Positions 44,310 to 54,500 of a stretch of DNA of 64,000 bases are shown one piece after another. The DNA comes from Kaiparowitsia implicata GSE-PSE-MK54-09C (GTDB lineage: Bacteria > Cyanobacteriota > Cyanobacteriia > Elainellales > Elainellaceae). The notes beneath the pieces were generated by a model. That model ran no database searches. It saw only the letters and a program-made list of their open reading frames with translations, and was not told the DNA's origin. The stretch covers positions 1-64,000 of the forward strand of contig JAHHHI010000094.1 in NCBI GenBank assembly GCA_019359435.1, written 5' to 3'. A program made the translations under genes and the position numbers. How positions within the stretch are numbered: the first letter of the stretch is position 1; every line of letters begins with the position of its first letter.

Positions 44310-45221
44310 TTACCCCTTAGGACTGTGATGCTGATGCCAGTGGTGGGCAATGTCAATGCGGCGGCACACCCACACCTGGCTCTGCTGCTGCACATAATCT
44401 AGAAACCGAGCCAGCGCCGCAGTGCGACCCGGACGACCCACAAGGCGGCAGTGCAGCCCAATGCTCATCATCTTGGGAGCCTCGGACCCTTCGGCATAGA
44501 GCGTGTCGAAGGCATCGCGCAGGTAGGCAAAAAATTGATCCCCAGAATTGAACCCCTGGGCAGTGGCAAAGCGCATATCGTTGTTGTCGAGCGTGTAGGG
44601 AATGACGAGGTGGGGTCTGCCGTAGTCATGCACCCAGTAGGGCAGATCGTCGGCATAGCTATCGGCATCATAGAGAAAGCCGCCTTCTTCTACAACGAGC
44701 CGCCGCGTGTTAGGGCTATTGCGCCCCTGATAAAAGCCCAGCGGTCGGCTGCCTGTGACGCGGGTATGGAGGGCGACGGCTTTGCAAATGTGCTCGCGTT
44801 CGGCCTCTTCCCCAAAATATTGATAGTCAATCCAGCGATAGCCGTGGCTGGCGATCTCCCAGTTGGCTTCTTGCATCGCGGCGATCGCCTCTGGGTTTCG
44901 CTCGAGCGCCATCGCCACCCCATAGACGGTAACGGGCAATTCTCGAGAGGTAAATAGCCGATGCAGCCGCCAGAACCCCGCCCGACTGCCATACTCATAA
45001 AATGATTCCATGTTGATGTTGCGAACACCCAGCAGCGGAGCCGCCCCAATGCTTTCTGACAGAAACGCCTCAGACGCCGCATCACCATGCAGAATACAGT
45101 TTTCGCTCCCTTCTTCGTAGTTGATCACAAACTGCACGGCTAGCCGCGCTCCCCTAGGCCAGCGCGGATCGGGCGTGTAGCGACCATAGCCAATCAGGTC
45201 ACGGGGATAGGACATCGTCAT
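44310..45221 (-). CDS. puuE: polysaccharide-deacetylase-fold allantoinase-like protein (PuuE)
   Basis: A 303-residue NodB/PuuE-type protein. The N-terminal DLIGYGRYTPDPRWPRGARLAVQFVINYEEGSE is nearly diagnostic for PuuE allantoinases. EIASHGYRWIDYQYF carries metal-binding residues, with GFYQGRNSPNTRRL and MSIGLHCRLVGRPGR following. PuuE hydrolyses allantoin to allantoate independently of classic allantoinases. Other purine-degradation genes are not in the window, so the physiological substrate remains inferred. Upstream 45222-45910 is repeat-rich. Confidence 0.85.
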   Translation of the reverse strand: MTMSYPRDLIGYGRYTPDPRWPRGARLAVQFVINYEEGSENCILHGDAASEAFLSESIGAAPLLGVRNINMESFYEYGSRAGFWRLHRLFTSRELPVTVYGVAMALERNPEAIAAMQEANWEIASHGYRWIDYQYFGEEAEREHICKAVALHTRVTGSRPLGFYQGRNSPNTRRLVVEEGGFLYDADSYADDLPYWVHDYGRPHLVIPYTLDNNDMRFATAQGFNSGDQFFAYLRDAFDTLYAEGSEAPKMMSIGLHCRLVGRPGRTAALARFLDYVQQQSQVWVCRRIDIAHHWHQHHSPKG

Positions 45222-45544
45222 GGAGGCAATACCAGCTCAGCATCACCAGGCAAATGCCTGGGCTAGCGTAATTACACCACATCCTGCCAGAGAGAGATGC
45301 TCAGGCCCTATCATTCCAGTAAGGTCGGGGCAAAAAAGAATTAAAAAAAAGGGAGAGCGCCGAAGCGAACTCTCCCCACCATCAGGGTGCATCTACAAAG
45401 CACAGTATGCCATCAAAAGGGTGAGGGGTGACACCCCCTTCGCAGAACTTCTTGATTAATTTATAAATAGAAGGTTTTGGCAGCCTAAATGATTGACATT
45501 CTATCCCTAGGCCGTGCGGGTCGCATGACCTAACTTAAACTCAG

Positions 45545-45642
45545 TTCGGCAAATGCCTAAAACCGTGCCGCCCACAACGCAGGCGGCACAGCATAGCACT
45601 GTTTTGGCCCCGCGGTGTAGGGTCAAAACAATGCTATTGAAC
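45545..45642 (+). repeat. structured repeat family 2, copy 2
   Basis: Shares its flanks and order with the copy at 11.64 kb (CGGCAAATGCCT, ACGCAGGC, AACAATGCTAT-GAACTC). It forms two hairpins: GTGCCGCC/GGCGGCAC (45565-45589) and GTTTTGGCCC/GGGTCAAAAC (45601-45629, one G-U pair). The stem sequences differ from those of the other copy while pairing is preserved. Confidence 0.65.
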
Positions 45643-45671
45643 TCACTTGGTTTAATAAGAAAACAGTAAAA

Positions 45672-45701
45672 AAGAGGCAAGGGTTCTTTCCCCTGCCTCT
45701 T
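45672..45701 (-). terminator. intrinsic terminator of lexA
   Basis: A 12-bp stem with one mismatch and a 6-base loop. On the minus strand it is followed by TTTTTT (GCCTCTTTTTTAC). It lies 210 bases beyond the lexA stop, with repeat family 1 copy 4 in between. Confidence 0.75.
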
Positions 45702-45719
45702 AACTGGCGTAAGACAGCC

Positions 45720-45850
45720 TTAGGGCGTGTCATCAATTCCAACCAAACGCCTTATGCTATGAGTGTTGCCACGCCCGACCCAACAACCGGGCTAGGGGCT
45801 GTGACTGTTGATTTCTGGTATATCAGAGGCTAATTGATGACAGCCCCTAG
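45720..45850 (+). repeat. MITE-like repeat family 1, copy 4
   Basis: A 131-bp copy with left end TTAGGGCGTG and right end GCCCCTAG. It separates the lexA coding region from the downstream terminator at 45672-45701, so it is transcribed as part of the lexA mRNA. Confidence 0.9.
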
Positions 45851-45910
45851 CCCCAGAGCCAGCGATTGACCTATGGAAATGGTGCAGCCCTTAATTGGGA
45901 TGGAATAGCA

Positions 45911-46528
45911 TTAGCGCTTGCTGCCGCCAATTCCGCGCCACACACCAATCAACATCCCTTGAATTTGCACATTAGCCGCAGTTGCTTCAATAGGGTCATA
46001 GTTAGAATTAGCAGGCTTAAGAATAACTTTGTTGCCTCGGCGATGTAGATACTTCAACGTGTTGCCAGCCCCTTCAACTCGTGCTGCCACAATCGTGCCG
46101 TTTTTAAGGCGATCGGGCTCGCGGACAGGGCGCATAATCACGATGTCGCCATCGGCAATCATGGCTTCGATCATGCTGTCGCCCGTGACGCGCAACGCAT
46201 AGTCTTGGGGGCGCAGCTCTACACCAGAAATATCGAGAAAATCGGGCGCATCAACCACCGGCTCGAGTGCGCCACCGGCAAACACTTCACCTAATATAGG
46301 AATGCCTTTCTCGGGAGTATGGAGCACTCGAATGGTTCGAGCCTTGCCCTCCGTCCAATCGATATAACCTTTTTCGCGCAAATGGTTAAGGCGACTCTGA
46401 ATCGGTGCAGGCGATTTAAGCGTCATCGCCTTCATCATTTGGCGAATTGAAGGAGAATGCTGGTTTTCTCGAATGTAGTCAACTAGCCAGTCATACAGTT
46501 GCTGCTGGACGTTCGTTAAGCTTTCCAT
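45911..46528 (-). CDS. lexA: LexA repressor
   Basis: A 205-residue LexA. The N-terminal winged HTH (SPSIRQMMKAMTLKSPAPIQSRLNHLREKGYI) is followed by the S24 self-cleavage domain. The cleavage site Ala84-Gly85 (VFAGG), catalytic Ser118 (TGDSM) and Lys159 (NTLKYL) are all present, so autoproteolysis should work, unlike in Synechocystis PCC 6803 LexA, which lacks these. LexA represses DNA-damage genes until RecA-stimulated self-cleavage. A cyanobacterial-type LexA box lies upstream (46569-46582), implying autoregulation. Confidence 0.95.
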   Translation of the reverse strand: MESLTNVQQQLYDWLVDYIRENQHSPSIRQMMKAMTLKSPAPIQSRLNHLREKGYIDWTEGKARTIRVLHTPEKGIPILGEVFAGGALEPVVDAPDFLDISGVELRPQDYALRVTGDSMIEAMIADGDIVIMRPVREPDRLKNGTIVAARVEGAGNTLKYLHRRGNKVILKPANSNYDPIEATAANVQIQGMLIGVWRGIGGSKR

Positions 46529-46568
46529 AGGGTCATAGTTTGCTGATATAGATATACTACTCCAGTCG

Positions 46569-46582
46569 TGAACACTTGTACC
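46569..46582 (-). promoter_or_regulatory. LexA/SOS box upstream of lexA
   Basis: On the minus strand GGTACAAGTGTTCA matches the cyanobacterial SOS box RGTACNNNDGTWCB in 13 of 14 positions. Only the last base differs. It lies about 40 bases ahead of the lexA start, with a TATATC-like -10 element between them. Confidence 0.75.
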
Positions 46583-46708
46583 AGATTTTTAAGGCAAATG
46601 TCTAGCCCTTTTTGTAAATTTTCTGCGCCAAGGTTTAAGCTCTCTCGCGGCGCGCTCTGTTGTCTTGGGGCTTAGGTTGATATCAGATGCATCTAGAACA
46701 GCATCAAA

Positions 46709-46750
46709 AAATGCCGCGAGCTCTTGTCTTGAAAGGATCTCACGGCATTT
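46709..46750 (-). terminator. intrinsic terminator of the CobW-family gene
   Basis: A 12-bp stem with one mismatch (AAATGCCG-GAG) and an 18-base loop. On the minus strand it is followed by TTTTTT. It lies about 70 bases downstream of the CobW-family stop at 46822. Confidence 0.75.
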
Positions 46751-46821
46751 AGCCTTTAATTAGGATGTTCCGGCACAGGGGTAAACCGAATAGCGCGATG
46801 CTACCTCATCTATTCATGCCA

Positions 46822-48021
46822 TTAGCGCGATTTAGAGAAGCCCATACCGCGGCTTGGTGAACTATTAGAGACACACGCGTTGAGTTGCGATCGCAACTCA
46901 TCATGGTCTAACCCTTGCCCAATTAACACCAATTGGTTTTTGCGAGTACCTTTCCACTCGCTGTCGTCGAGCGAGAACCGCTTGCCGCTGAGATGGAAGA
47001 TGTGCCGCCGAGGACTCTCCTCAAACCAGAGGATGCCCTTTGCTCGAAAGACGTTGGCGGGCATCTGGTTGTCGAGAAAGTTCTGAAATGCCTTGATGGC
47101 AAAGGGGCGATCGCTCTGGAACGAGAGTGACGTAAACCCATCAATAGCCAGGTGGTCAGAATGATACTGGGCGTGCTCATCGTGATGAATATGGTCATGG
47201 TGAGCATGATCGTGGGGGGCATGACTATCGTGGTCATGCTCATGCTCGCAATGCCCATGATCATGGTCGCAGACGGAGTGGTCGTGCGCGTCGTGCCCAT
47301 GGGCATGAGAGTCATGATCGGGGTGATGCCCCTCATGTCCGCCCTCTTTGGGCTGAAAATATTGGTCTGACTCAAACAAGCCCACACTTAAAATCAGCGG
47401 CAGTGGCACTTGAGAGTTGACCGTGCGGAGGACGCGTGCGCCTTCTTTCACCTCGCGGATCTTAACTTCTAGCAAGTCCAAATCTGCTTCATCGACCAGA
47501 TCAGACTTGTTGAGCAAAATAATGTCGCCGTAGGCAATCTGGCTGTGGGCCGCTTCGCTGTTAAATAAATCAAGGCTGTAGTTGGCCGCATCGACTAGGG
47601 TAACGATAGAGTCGAGCCGAGTCATGTCGCGCAGTTCAGTGCCGAGAAAGGTGAGAGCTACAGGCAGGGGATCGGCCAAGCCCGTTGTTTCTACTACCAG
47701 ATAGTCAACTTTATCCTGCCGCTCCAGAATGCGATAGACCGCATCAATGAGATCATTGTTAATGGTGCAACAGATGCAGCCGTTGCTTAGCTCAATCATG
47801 CTGTCGTCACTGTTGTCCATATTGACGATCAGCTCGTTGTCGATGCCGATTTCACCAAACTCATTCACCAAAACGGCGGTTTTCAATCCCTCTTGATTGG
47901 ACAAGATGTGATTAAGAAGGGTGGTTTTGCCACTGCCCAAGAAGCCAGTGATGATGGTGACAGGAAGTCCCACTTTGGAATCTTCCATACTGTCTGGTTG
48001 AAGGGTTGCTACTGAAGACAT
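46822..48021 (-). CDS. CobW/COG0523-family metal-chaperone GTPase
   Basis: A 399-residue G3E GTPase. The P-loop TIITGFLGSGKTTLL, the metal motif NGCICCTIN (CxCC), VVETTGLADP and the nucleotide-specificity motif LLNKSDLVD are visible. A histidine/aspartate-rich segment (from about KEGGHEGHHPDHDSHAHGHD to HHDEHAQYHSDH, about residues 230-300) precedes the C-terminal CobW_C domain. These GTPases deliver zinc, cobalt or iron to target proteins. The metal here is not known, but a His-rich loop favours zinc or nickel. The start at 48021 lacks the non-conserved upstream 25 residues. It is divergent from cysS. Confidence 0.9.
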   Translation of the reverse strand: MSSVATLQPDSMEDSKVGLPVTIITGFLGSGKTTLLNHILSNQEGLKTAVLVNEFGEIGIDNELIVNMDNSDDSMIELSNGCICCTINNDLIDAVYRILERQDKVDYLVVETTGLADPLPVALTFLGTELRDMTRLDSIVTLVDAANYSLDLFNSEAAHSQIAYGDIILLNKSDLVDEADLDLLEVKIREVKEGARVLRTVNSQVPLPLILSVGLFESDQYFQPKEGGHEGHHPDHDSHAHGHDAHDHSVCDHDHGHCEHEHDHDSHAPHDHAHHDHIHHDEHAQYHSDHLAIDGFTSLSFQSDRPFAIKAFQNFLDNQMPANVFRAKGILWFEESPRRHIFHLSGKRFSLDDSEWKGTRKNQLVLIGQGLDHDELRSQLNACVSNSSPSRGMGFSKSR

Positions 48022-48362
48022 GGCGAGATGGTTCGATGTGTCGGAAGATAATTGAGATACCCGATTGCTGGTCTGACCCTGCCAGTGATCTGACACTTTC
48101 GTCCAGCTATGGGCTAAACCTTATTATTGCGTATGCGCTTACCGGTTGTGCAAGGCTTCAGGGTTTCTTGCTAATTCTGCAGTTTAGATATCCTCCGCTG
48201 CAGTTTCTGAAATCTAGTCAGGGTATGGTTTTGTGGCAGTATCTGGTCAAGCCAAACGAATCTTATGGCTGCTTGTGTAATCAACTTAAATTATTCTTTA
48301 ACATTGCGCTGGCTCTAGCCACGCTGGCCCATAGTTCTCTTTTCCCCTTCGCTGATTGCCCT
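48022..48362. promoter_or_regulatory. divergent region CobW-family gene / cysS
   Basis: 341 bases between divergent starts. AT-rich, containing promoters for both genes. An open reading frame continuous with cysS extends through it to 48006, but its leader is non-conserved. I found no clear Zur box. Confidence 0.4.
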
Positions 48363-49847
48363 ATGTCTCTGCATCTCTACAATACGTTGACCCGTCGCAA
48401 AGACCTGTTTGAGCCGCTGGAACCGGGCAAGGTGAAGATGTATTGCTGTGGTGTGACGGTGTATGACTATTCTCATGTAGGGCATGCGCGCAACTATATC
48501 GCCTGGGATGTGGTGCGGCGCTATCTGCTTTGGCGCGGCTATGCCGTGACTTTTGTGCAAAACTTCACGGATATCGACGACAAGATCATCAAGCGATCGC
48601 ACACCGACCACTTGCCTTGGCAGCAAATCACCCAAACCTTCAGCGATGCCTACTTAGAAGATATGGCGCGGCTCAACGTCATGCCCGCCACTCGGTATCC
48701 CAAAGCCACAGACGTGGTGCCGCAGATTGTGGCGTTTATTCAGCAGCTCATCGACGGGGGCTATGCCTATGCCTCTGAGGGCGATGTCTATTACGCAGTT
48801 GAGCGCTTTCCGAGCTATGGCAAGCTGTCGGGGCGCAAGCTCGACCAGATGGAAGCCGGCGCGAGCGGGCGGGTGGATGACGAAGCCACAAAAAAGCACC
48901 ATCCCATGGATTTTGCGCTGTGGAAGGCGGCCAAACCGGGTGAACCCGAGTGGGAGTCGCCCTGGGGCAATGGTCGCCCCGGTTGGCACGTTGAATGCTC
49001 GGTGATGGTGCGAGAAGAACTCGGCAAAACCATCGATATCCACACGGGCGGTCAGGATTTAGTCTTTCCCCATCACGAAAACGAAATTGCCCAGTCGGAG
49101 GCCGCGCAGCACCAGCCGCTAGCCCGCTACTGGTTGCACAATGGCTTCGTCAACATCGGTGGCGAGAAAATGTCAAAGTCGCTGGGCAACTTCACCATGA
49201 TTCGCACCCTGCTGGATGAGGGAGGGGTGGAACCGATGGTGCTGCGGCTATTTGTGCTGCAAGCGCAGTATCGCAAGCCGATTGACTTTACAGACGGGGC
49301 GATCGCCGCAGCCCAAAACTCCTGGCACACGCTGCAAGAAGGCCTCCAGTTTGGGCACCGCTTTGGGAATGCGCTGGGCTGGGGCAGTGATGCCGATCCC
49401 TCTTTGGGTGACCCTGCCGCCATGCGCATAGCTGAAGAGACAGCGCCCGTGCGCCAATTCATCACCGCAATGGATGATGACCTGAATACGCCGCTCGCGC
49501 TAGCACCCCTGTTTGAGCTAGCCAAAGCGCTCCAAAAAGAAGGTAACCGTCTGGTGCATGAGGGCAAAACCCTAGCCGATGGGGAAGCGCTGCGGCATCA
49601 ATGGCAGACTCTTGTGGTGCTATCGCAGGTGCTTGGCTTGGAGGCTGCTGCCGATGCCGCCGGGTCTACGCCAGAAGAGCCCGAGGGATTAACGGATGCA
49701 GCGGTAGAGACGCTGATTCAACAGCGGCGAGCAGCCAAGCAGGCGAAGAACTTTGCGGAGGGCGATCGCATCCGCGACACCCTCAACGCCCAGGGCATTA
49801 CCCTCATCGACAAACCCGGTGGCGTTACAGAATGGCATCGCAGCTAG
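48363..49847 (+). CDS. cysS: cysteinyl-tRNA synthetase
   Basis: A 494-residue class I aminoacyl-tRNA synthetase. HVGH (residues 38-41) is the HIGH motif and GEKMSKSLGNF the KMSKS motif. Zinc ligands include the Cys pair at 28-29 (MYCCGVT) and ECSVMVRE ... HHENE. ENEIAQSEAA and WLHNGFVN blocks fit CysRS. The C-terminal DALR-like helical domain and the LIDKPGGVTEW end are present. It charges tRNA(Cys). The start MSLHLYNTLTRRKDLFEPLE is that of homologues. Confidence 0.95.
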   Translation: MSLHLYNTLTRRKDLFEPLEPGKVKMYCCGVTVYDYSHVGHARNYIAWDVVRRYLLWRGYAVTFVQNFTDIDDKIIKRSHTDHLPWQQITQTFSDAYLEDMARLNVMPATRYPKATDVVPQIVAFIQQLIDGGYAYASEGDVYYAVERFPSYGKLSGRKLDQMEAGASGRVDDEATKKHHPMDFALWKAAKPGEPEWESPWGNGRPGWHVECSVMVREELGKTIDIHTGGQDLVFPHHENEIAQSEAAQHQPLARYWLHNGFVNIGGEKMSKSLGNFTMIRTLLDEGGVEPMVLRLFVLQAQYRKPIDFTDGAIAAAQNSWHTLQEGLQFGHRFGNALGWGSDADPSLGDPAAMRIAEETAPVRQFITAMDDDLNTPLALAPLFELAKALQKEGNRLVHEGKTLADGEALRHQWQTLVVLSQVLGLEAAADAAGSTPEEPEGLTDAAVETLIQQRRAAKQAKNFAEGDRIRDTLNAQGITLIDKPGGVTEWHRS

Positions 49848-50034
49848 CACTGAGAACCAAAATCGGGGCGAGTTCGGCATCTAACCGTTCAGGCTTACAC
49901 TAGGGTTTATAAAAATAAAATAAGGCCGGATGATCTAAGCCTCAGAGGCACCGCTCTGAACCCTATCCCTACCCGGACAGGTTGAACGGTGTCCGAATTT
50001 TTCCCGAAGTGTTTCACCCGTGAGGTCTATTCCC

Positions 50035-51168
50035 ATGAGCTATCGACGCAACCCCAAGATCCGTCCATCCCGGCGGCGGTTTCTGCAATACTCCTTAGCG
50101 GCACTCTCTGGGGTCGCGTTGACCAACTGCCAGCAGCGCCTTGCATCCTCACCGGGTGACAGTTCAGACGACGCACCGGATGCACCAGCCGCGACCGATG
50201 AGCCCCTGCACATTTACACCTGGGCAGACTACGCCAACGACGACGTGTTTGCTCGGTTTACAGAACGCACGGGCATTGAAACCGTGGTGGATATCTATGA
50301 AGCGAACGAAGCGATGCTGGCGCGGATGTTGGCGGGTGGCGGAGGACAATACAGCATCCTCTACCCCTCGGACTACATGGTGCAGGAGATGCTGGAGCTC
50401 GACCTGTTGGCCACAATTGACCACAGCCAATTGGAAGGGCTAGATCGCCTCAGTCAGCGGTGGCAAGACCCCCTCTACGATGCGGGCAATGCCCACAGCG
50501 TGCCTGTGAGCTGGGGCACCACCGGCTATATCTATGACACCCGCCGCCTTAGCCCCGGACCAGAGGATTGGGACTTTGCTTGGGACAATCGCAGTGCTCT
50601 CAATCGCCAGATTACGTTGCTAGACGACCCTCGAGAAACCATAGGCGCGGCCCTCAAGTCCTTGGGCTATTCCTACAATTCCACCAGTGAGGATGAAATT
50701 CGCGCCGCTGCCGACAAGCTGAAGGAACTACGCCCAGCAGTGCGTGCGTTTGAGTCGTTTGGCTGGGAGGATCGGCTCATCAACGGCGATTTGCGGCTGT
50801 GTATGACCTATTCCATCGTGGGCAATGCTTTGCCCAGTGATCACCCCAACTTGTCCTACATCATTCCCGCTAGCGGCAGTTCGGTCTGGACGGACGCTAT
50901 GGTGATTCCCAAAACGGCACCCAATCCTGAAGCAGCCTATGCCTGGATCAACTTTATGATGGAGCCTGAGAATGCGGCCTTTGCGGTAGAACAGCTGAAG
51001 TTTGCGACGCCCAATCAGGACGCCTTTGACCAACTGCCCAATGAGCTGAAAGACAACGACAAGCTCTTCCCAGGCGAAGATGTGCTGAGCACGTGTGAGG
51101 GGATTGCGCCCGTGGGTGAGGCAACGCAACTGTATGATGACCTGTGGACAGAGATTCGCAGCGCCTAA
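50035..51168 (+). CDS. potD: Tat-exported polyamine-type substrate-binding lipoprotein
   Basis: A 377-residue periplasmic binding protein. The N-terminus has a twin-arginine motif (SRRRFLQYS), a hydrophobic stretch and a lipobox (LTNC), so it is likely folded before export and lipid-anchored. The mature protein starts about QQRLASSPGDSSDD. It has PotD features: LHIYTWADYANDDVFARFTERTGIE, SILYPSDYMVQEML and VPVSWGTTGYIYDTR. It binds spermidine or putrescine in relatives. No potABC permease genes are adjacent, so the transporter partners lie elsewhere. A GAGG site precedes ATG 50035 by nine bases. Confidence 0.85.
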   Translation: MSYRRNPKIRPSRRRFLQYSLAALSGVALTNCQQRLASSPGDSSDDAPDAPAATDEPLHIYTWADYANDDVFARFTERTGIETVVDIYEANEAMLARMLAGGGGQYSILYPSDYMVQEMLELDLLATIDHSQLEGLDRLSQRWQDPLYDAGNAHSVPVSWGTTGYIYDTRRLSPGPEDWDFAWDNRSALNRQITLLDDPRETIGAALKSLGYSYNSTSEDEIRAAADKLKELRPAVRAFESFGWEDRLINGDLRLCMTYSIVGNALPSDHPNLSYIIPASGSSVWTDAMVIPKTAPNPEAAYAWINFMMEPENAAFAVEQLKFATPNQDAFDQLPNELKDNDKLFPGEDVLSTCEGIAPVGEATQLYDDLWTEIRSA

Positions 51169-51569
51169 CGATTGGGTTTACCGAACCTCCGTAGCACGCT
51201 AAATGTGAATCTATATGACTGCCCTGGTGCGCTGGCTCGGCTTTTGGAAGGCCAGATGTACAATGTTGCCAGTGTTTGCACCGTCTTGCCCGTTAGGTTG
51301 GCTGGGCAGATTCTTGGTCTATGGGCTGAGAAGCAGTGGACATTGAATTGGACATTGGCTCTAATTTTTGGAGCGATCGCACAATCGCAGCGTTGCGTCT
51401 CCAGCGCTACGGTTCCTCTAGTCTCCCCATCGGCGGTGATGAAGTGTATCTAGGCGGCTGTCTCAGAGGGCAGTTCAGGGCCTTCACTCAACCGCTGATG
51501 AGCTGCACTGGCCGAGGTCGTCTGACCGGGGTTGTCTGAGTTGTTTAGGGATCACTGTGCTGGATTTGC
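51169..51569. other. intergenic region, no gene seen
   Basis: 401 bases between the lipoprotein gene and the SNF2 gene. A 93-codon frame exists but has no protein-like features. No hairpin or repeat recognised. Confidence 0.4.
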
Positions 51570-54500
51570 ATGGCGATTTTACACGCTAGCTGGGTGCCTC
51601 AATTTCATCCTCAGCCGGAGTCTCTGCCGGCGGAGTCTGCTGATGGGGATGGGGCAGGGCAGTTTGTGGTGTGGGGAGAAACCTGGCGTCGAGTGACGCC
51701 CTTGGCGATCGCCCCCGATACGATCGAACCACATCCATTGGCGATGTCGCGGCAGGAACTGCTGATATTTTTGCGATCGCTCGTTCAGTCTCATCATCTG
51801 CGCTGGGAGGTGGCGGCGGTGCCCCTAGCAGAGCCCGTAGGGGCGCAGCGTAGGGCCACTAAATCCAGTTCTGTCAAACCATCCAAACTATCCAAACCCT
51901 CCCGTGCTGCTAACGGAGACTCGGCAGAGTTAGCAGCACGGGAGGGCGCGACCGAGCGGTGGCGATCGCTCCCCATTGCTCTGCCCACCTGGCGGCTTGT
52001 GCCCAAGCGCCGCACTAAAAAAGTAACCTGTTTACCCTGCTACTCCGTTCAGACCGATCTAGAGCCAGAGACTGAGTCGGAGGCGGCCCCACCGCAGGTG
52101 TTGGAGTTGCGGTCGTGGCAGGTGGAGGCGATCGCCCTAGAGCCCTTAGAGGCGATCGCCTTACTCAACTCATTGCCGCTCGCGACTCTGGGGCAAGATG
52201 TCGCCTTTGTGGGCAGCGACCTGCGCTACTGGTCGCATGTCGCGCGCTGGAGCTTGGATGTGCTGTCGCGCTCCAAATTTTTACCCGGCCTGCGTTCAGA
52301 GCCCGAGTCTCCGCAATCCACCCCGCAGTCCATCCCGCAATCCATGTGGTATGCCCTGCTCGACAGCAGCATTGACCAAGAGCGGCGGCTGCTGTTTACG
52401 CAGCGCATGCCGCTTGCCTGTTGCACCTACGGCGCGATCGCCCACGGGGCAGCGGTGCCCGCCCTGCCCGCCCCGCGCGATCTGCTGCTGCACTTTCTGA
52501 ATGCGGCCATAGATGCCCAAGTGAGAGGAGCGATCGCCCAGCAGCAGCCCACACCTCCCATCCTGCCCAAAGACGCAATTCTGCGCACGTGGCTGCTGAG
52601 CCTGGTTGGCTCTCCGCAGCTTCCCCCAGAACCGGCCCTAGAGCGGTTAGAATCCCTCATCCATCAATGGCATACCCCGCTGCAGCGGCAGCTCTCTCAG
52701 CAGTTCACGGCATTTCGCACCTGCCTGACCTTAGAACCTCCTGCCAGCAACACGCCCCACTGGCTGCTGCACTATGGCCTCCAAGCCAACGATGATCCCA
52801 GCCTGATCGTTCCGGCACACACGCTCTGGCAAAATCCAGTCGATCAGCTAGAGATTCAGGGCCGCACCCTTGAGCAGCCCCAGGAAACCCTACTGGCGGG
52901 ACTGGGGGTGGCCTCGCGACTCTATCCCGTGTTGGAGACAAGCCTCCAGGTACAGCAGCCCGAATCTTGCCCAATCGATCCCCATCAGGTCTACGACTTT
53001 ATCAAAAGCACCGCTGAGCGCCTGCAGGATGGCGGCATTGGCGTGGTGCTGCCACCCAGCCTAGCTACCCAAGGCGGCTGGGCCAATCGCTTGGGGTTAA
53101 GCGTTCAGGCCGAGCCGCCCAAGGCGGGCAAGGGGCTAGGGCTCAAGAGTTTGCTCAACTTTCGGTGGGAACTGACGATTGGCGGGCAACGGCTCTCCAA
53201 AGCAGAATTTGAGCGCTTGGTGGCGCTCAACACCCCCTTGGTCGAAATTAATGGGGAATGGGTAGAACTGCGCCCGCAGGATATTCGCGCCGCACAGGCC
53301 TTCTTTACCAGCCGCAAAGACCAGATGAACCTGTCGTTGGAAGATGCGTTGCGCATCAGCACAGGCGATACCCAGATGATGGAAAAGCTTCCGGTGCTCA
53401 GTTTTGAAGCGTCGGGCGCGCTGCAAGACTTGATCAACGCCCTAACCCAGGGCAATCAAAGCTTAGAACCCTTCCCCACCCCAGCAGGCTTTCAGGGCGA
53501 TCTACGCCCCTACCAAGAGCGCGGCGCAGCCTGGATGGCGTTTCTGCAGCGCTGGGGGCTAGGCGCCTGCTTGGCCGACGACATGGGCTTGGGCAAAACT
53601 ATTCAATTTATTGCGCTGCTCTTGCACCTTAAGGAGCAGGACGCGCTCACCCATCCCGTATTGCTCGTGTGCCCCACCTCCGTGCTGGGCAACTGGGCGC
53701 GCGAGGTGAAGCGGTTTGCGCCGTCTCTCGCCGTTGCCATTCACCATGGCGACAAGCGTCCCCAGGGGCGACCGTTCAAAACGGCGCTAAAGGGGATCGA
53801 CTTGCTAATTACCAGCTATGCACTCGTCTACCGAGATGAAGATGAGCTGAAAAGCGTCACCTGGCAAGGCATTGTGCTAGACGAAGCGCAGAATATCAAA
53901 AATCCTGAGGCGCGCCAGTCAAAAGTGGTGCGCGAGCTAGAGGCTGAGTTTCGCATTGCGCTGACGGGCACTCCTGTAGAGAACCGCCTGTCAGAACTGT
54001 GGTCGATTATGGATTTCCTTAACCCGGGCTATTTGGGGCCGCGCAACTTCTTTCAACGGCGGTTTGCGGTGCCCATTGAGCGCTATGGCGATACGGATTC
54101 GCTGAAAACGCTGCGATCGCTCGTTCAGCCGTTCATTCTGCGACGTTTAAAGAGCGATCGCGCCATTATTCAAGACCTGCCCGAAAAGCAGGAAATGAAT
54201 GTGTTTTGCGGCCTGTCTACCGATCAGGCCTCGCTGTATCAGGCATTAGTAGACAAAGCCCTAGCAGAGATCGACGACGCAGATGGCATCCAGCGGCGGG
54301 GCAAAATCTTAGCCCTGCTGACCCGGCTTAAGCAGTTGTGCAACCATCCCGATTTACTCACCGCAACCTCTGACCTCGCAGACCTAGAGGAAGATGAGTC
54401 GCCAGATGAGTTGCCTAAGTCAGCTAAATCAGCTAAATCGGCGGCAGCCAAACTTCCATTAGCACTGCACCAGCAGCCGGACTCGTTTTTGGCACGCTCA

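Larger units (their letters stand above)
45222..45910. other. repeat-rich intergenic region
   Basis: 689 bases without a supportable gene. In order it holds the promoter side of puuE (45222-45330), AT-rich sequence with GGTGACACC-type short inverted repeats, family 2 copy 2, a terminator and a family 1 copy. Details are in the individual entries. Confidence 0.6.

Noticed and set aside
51172-51453. 93-codon rightward frame after the polyamine-binding lipoprotein gene
   Set aside because: No conserved motif; looks like an open frame by chance.
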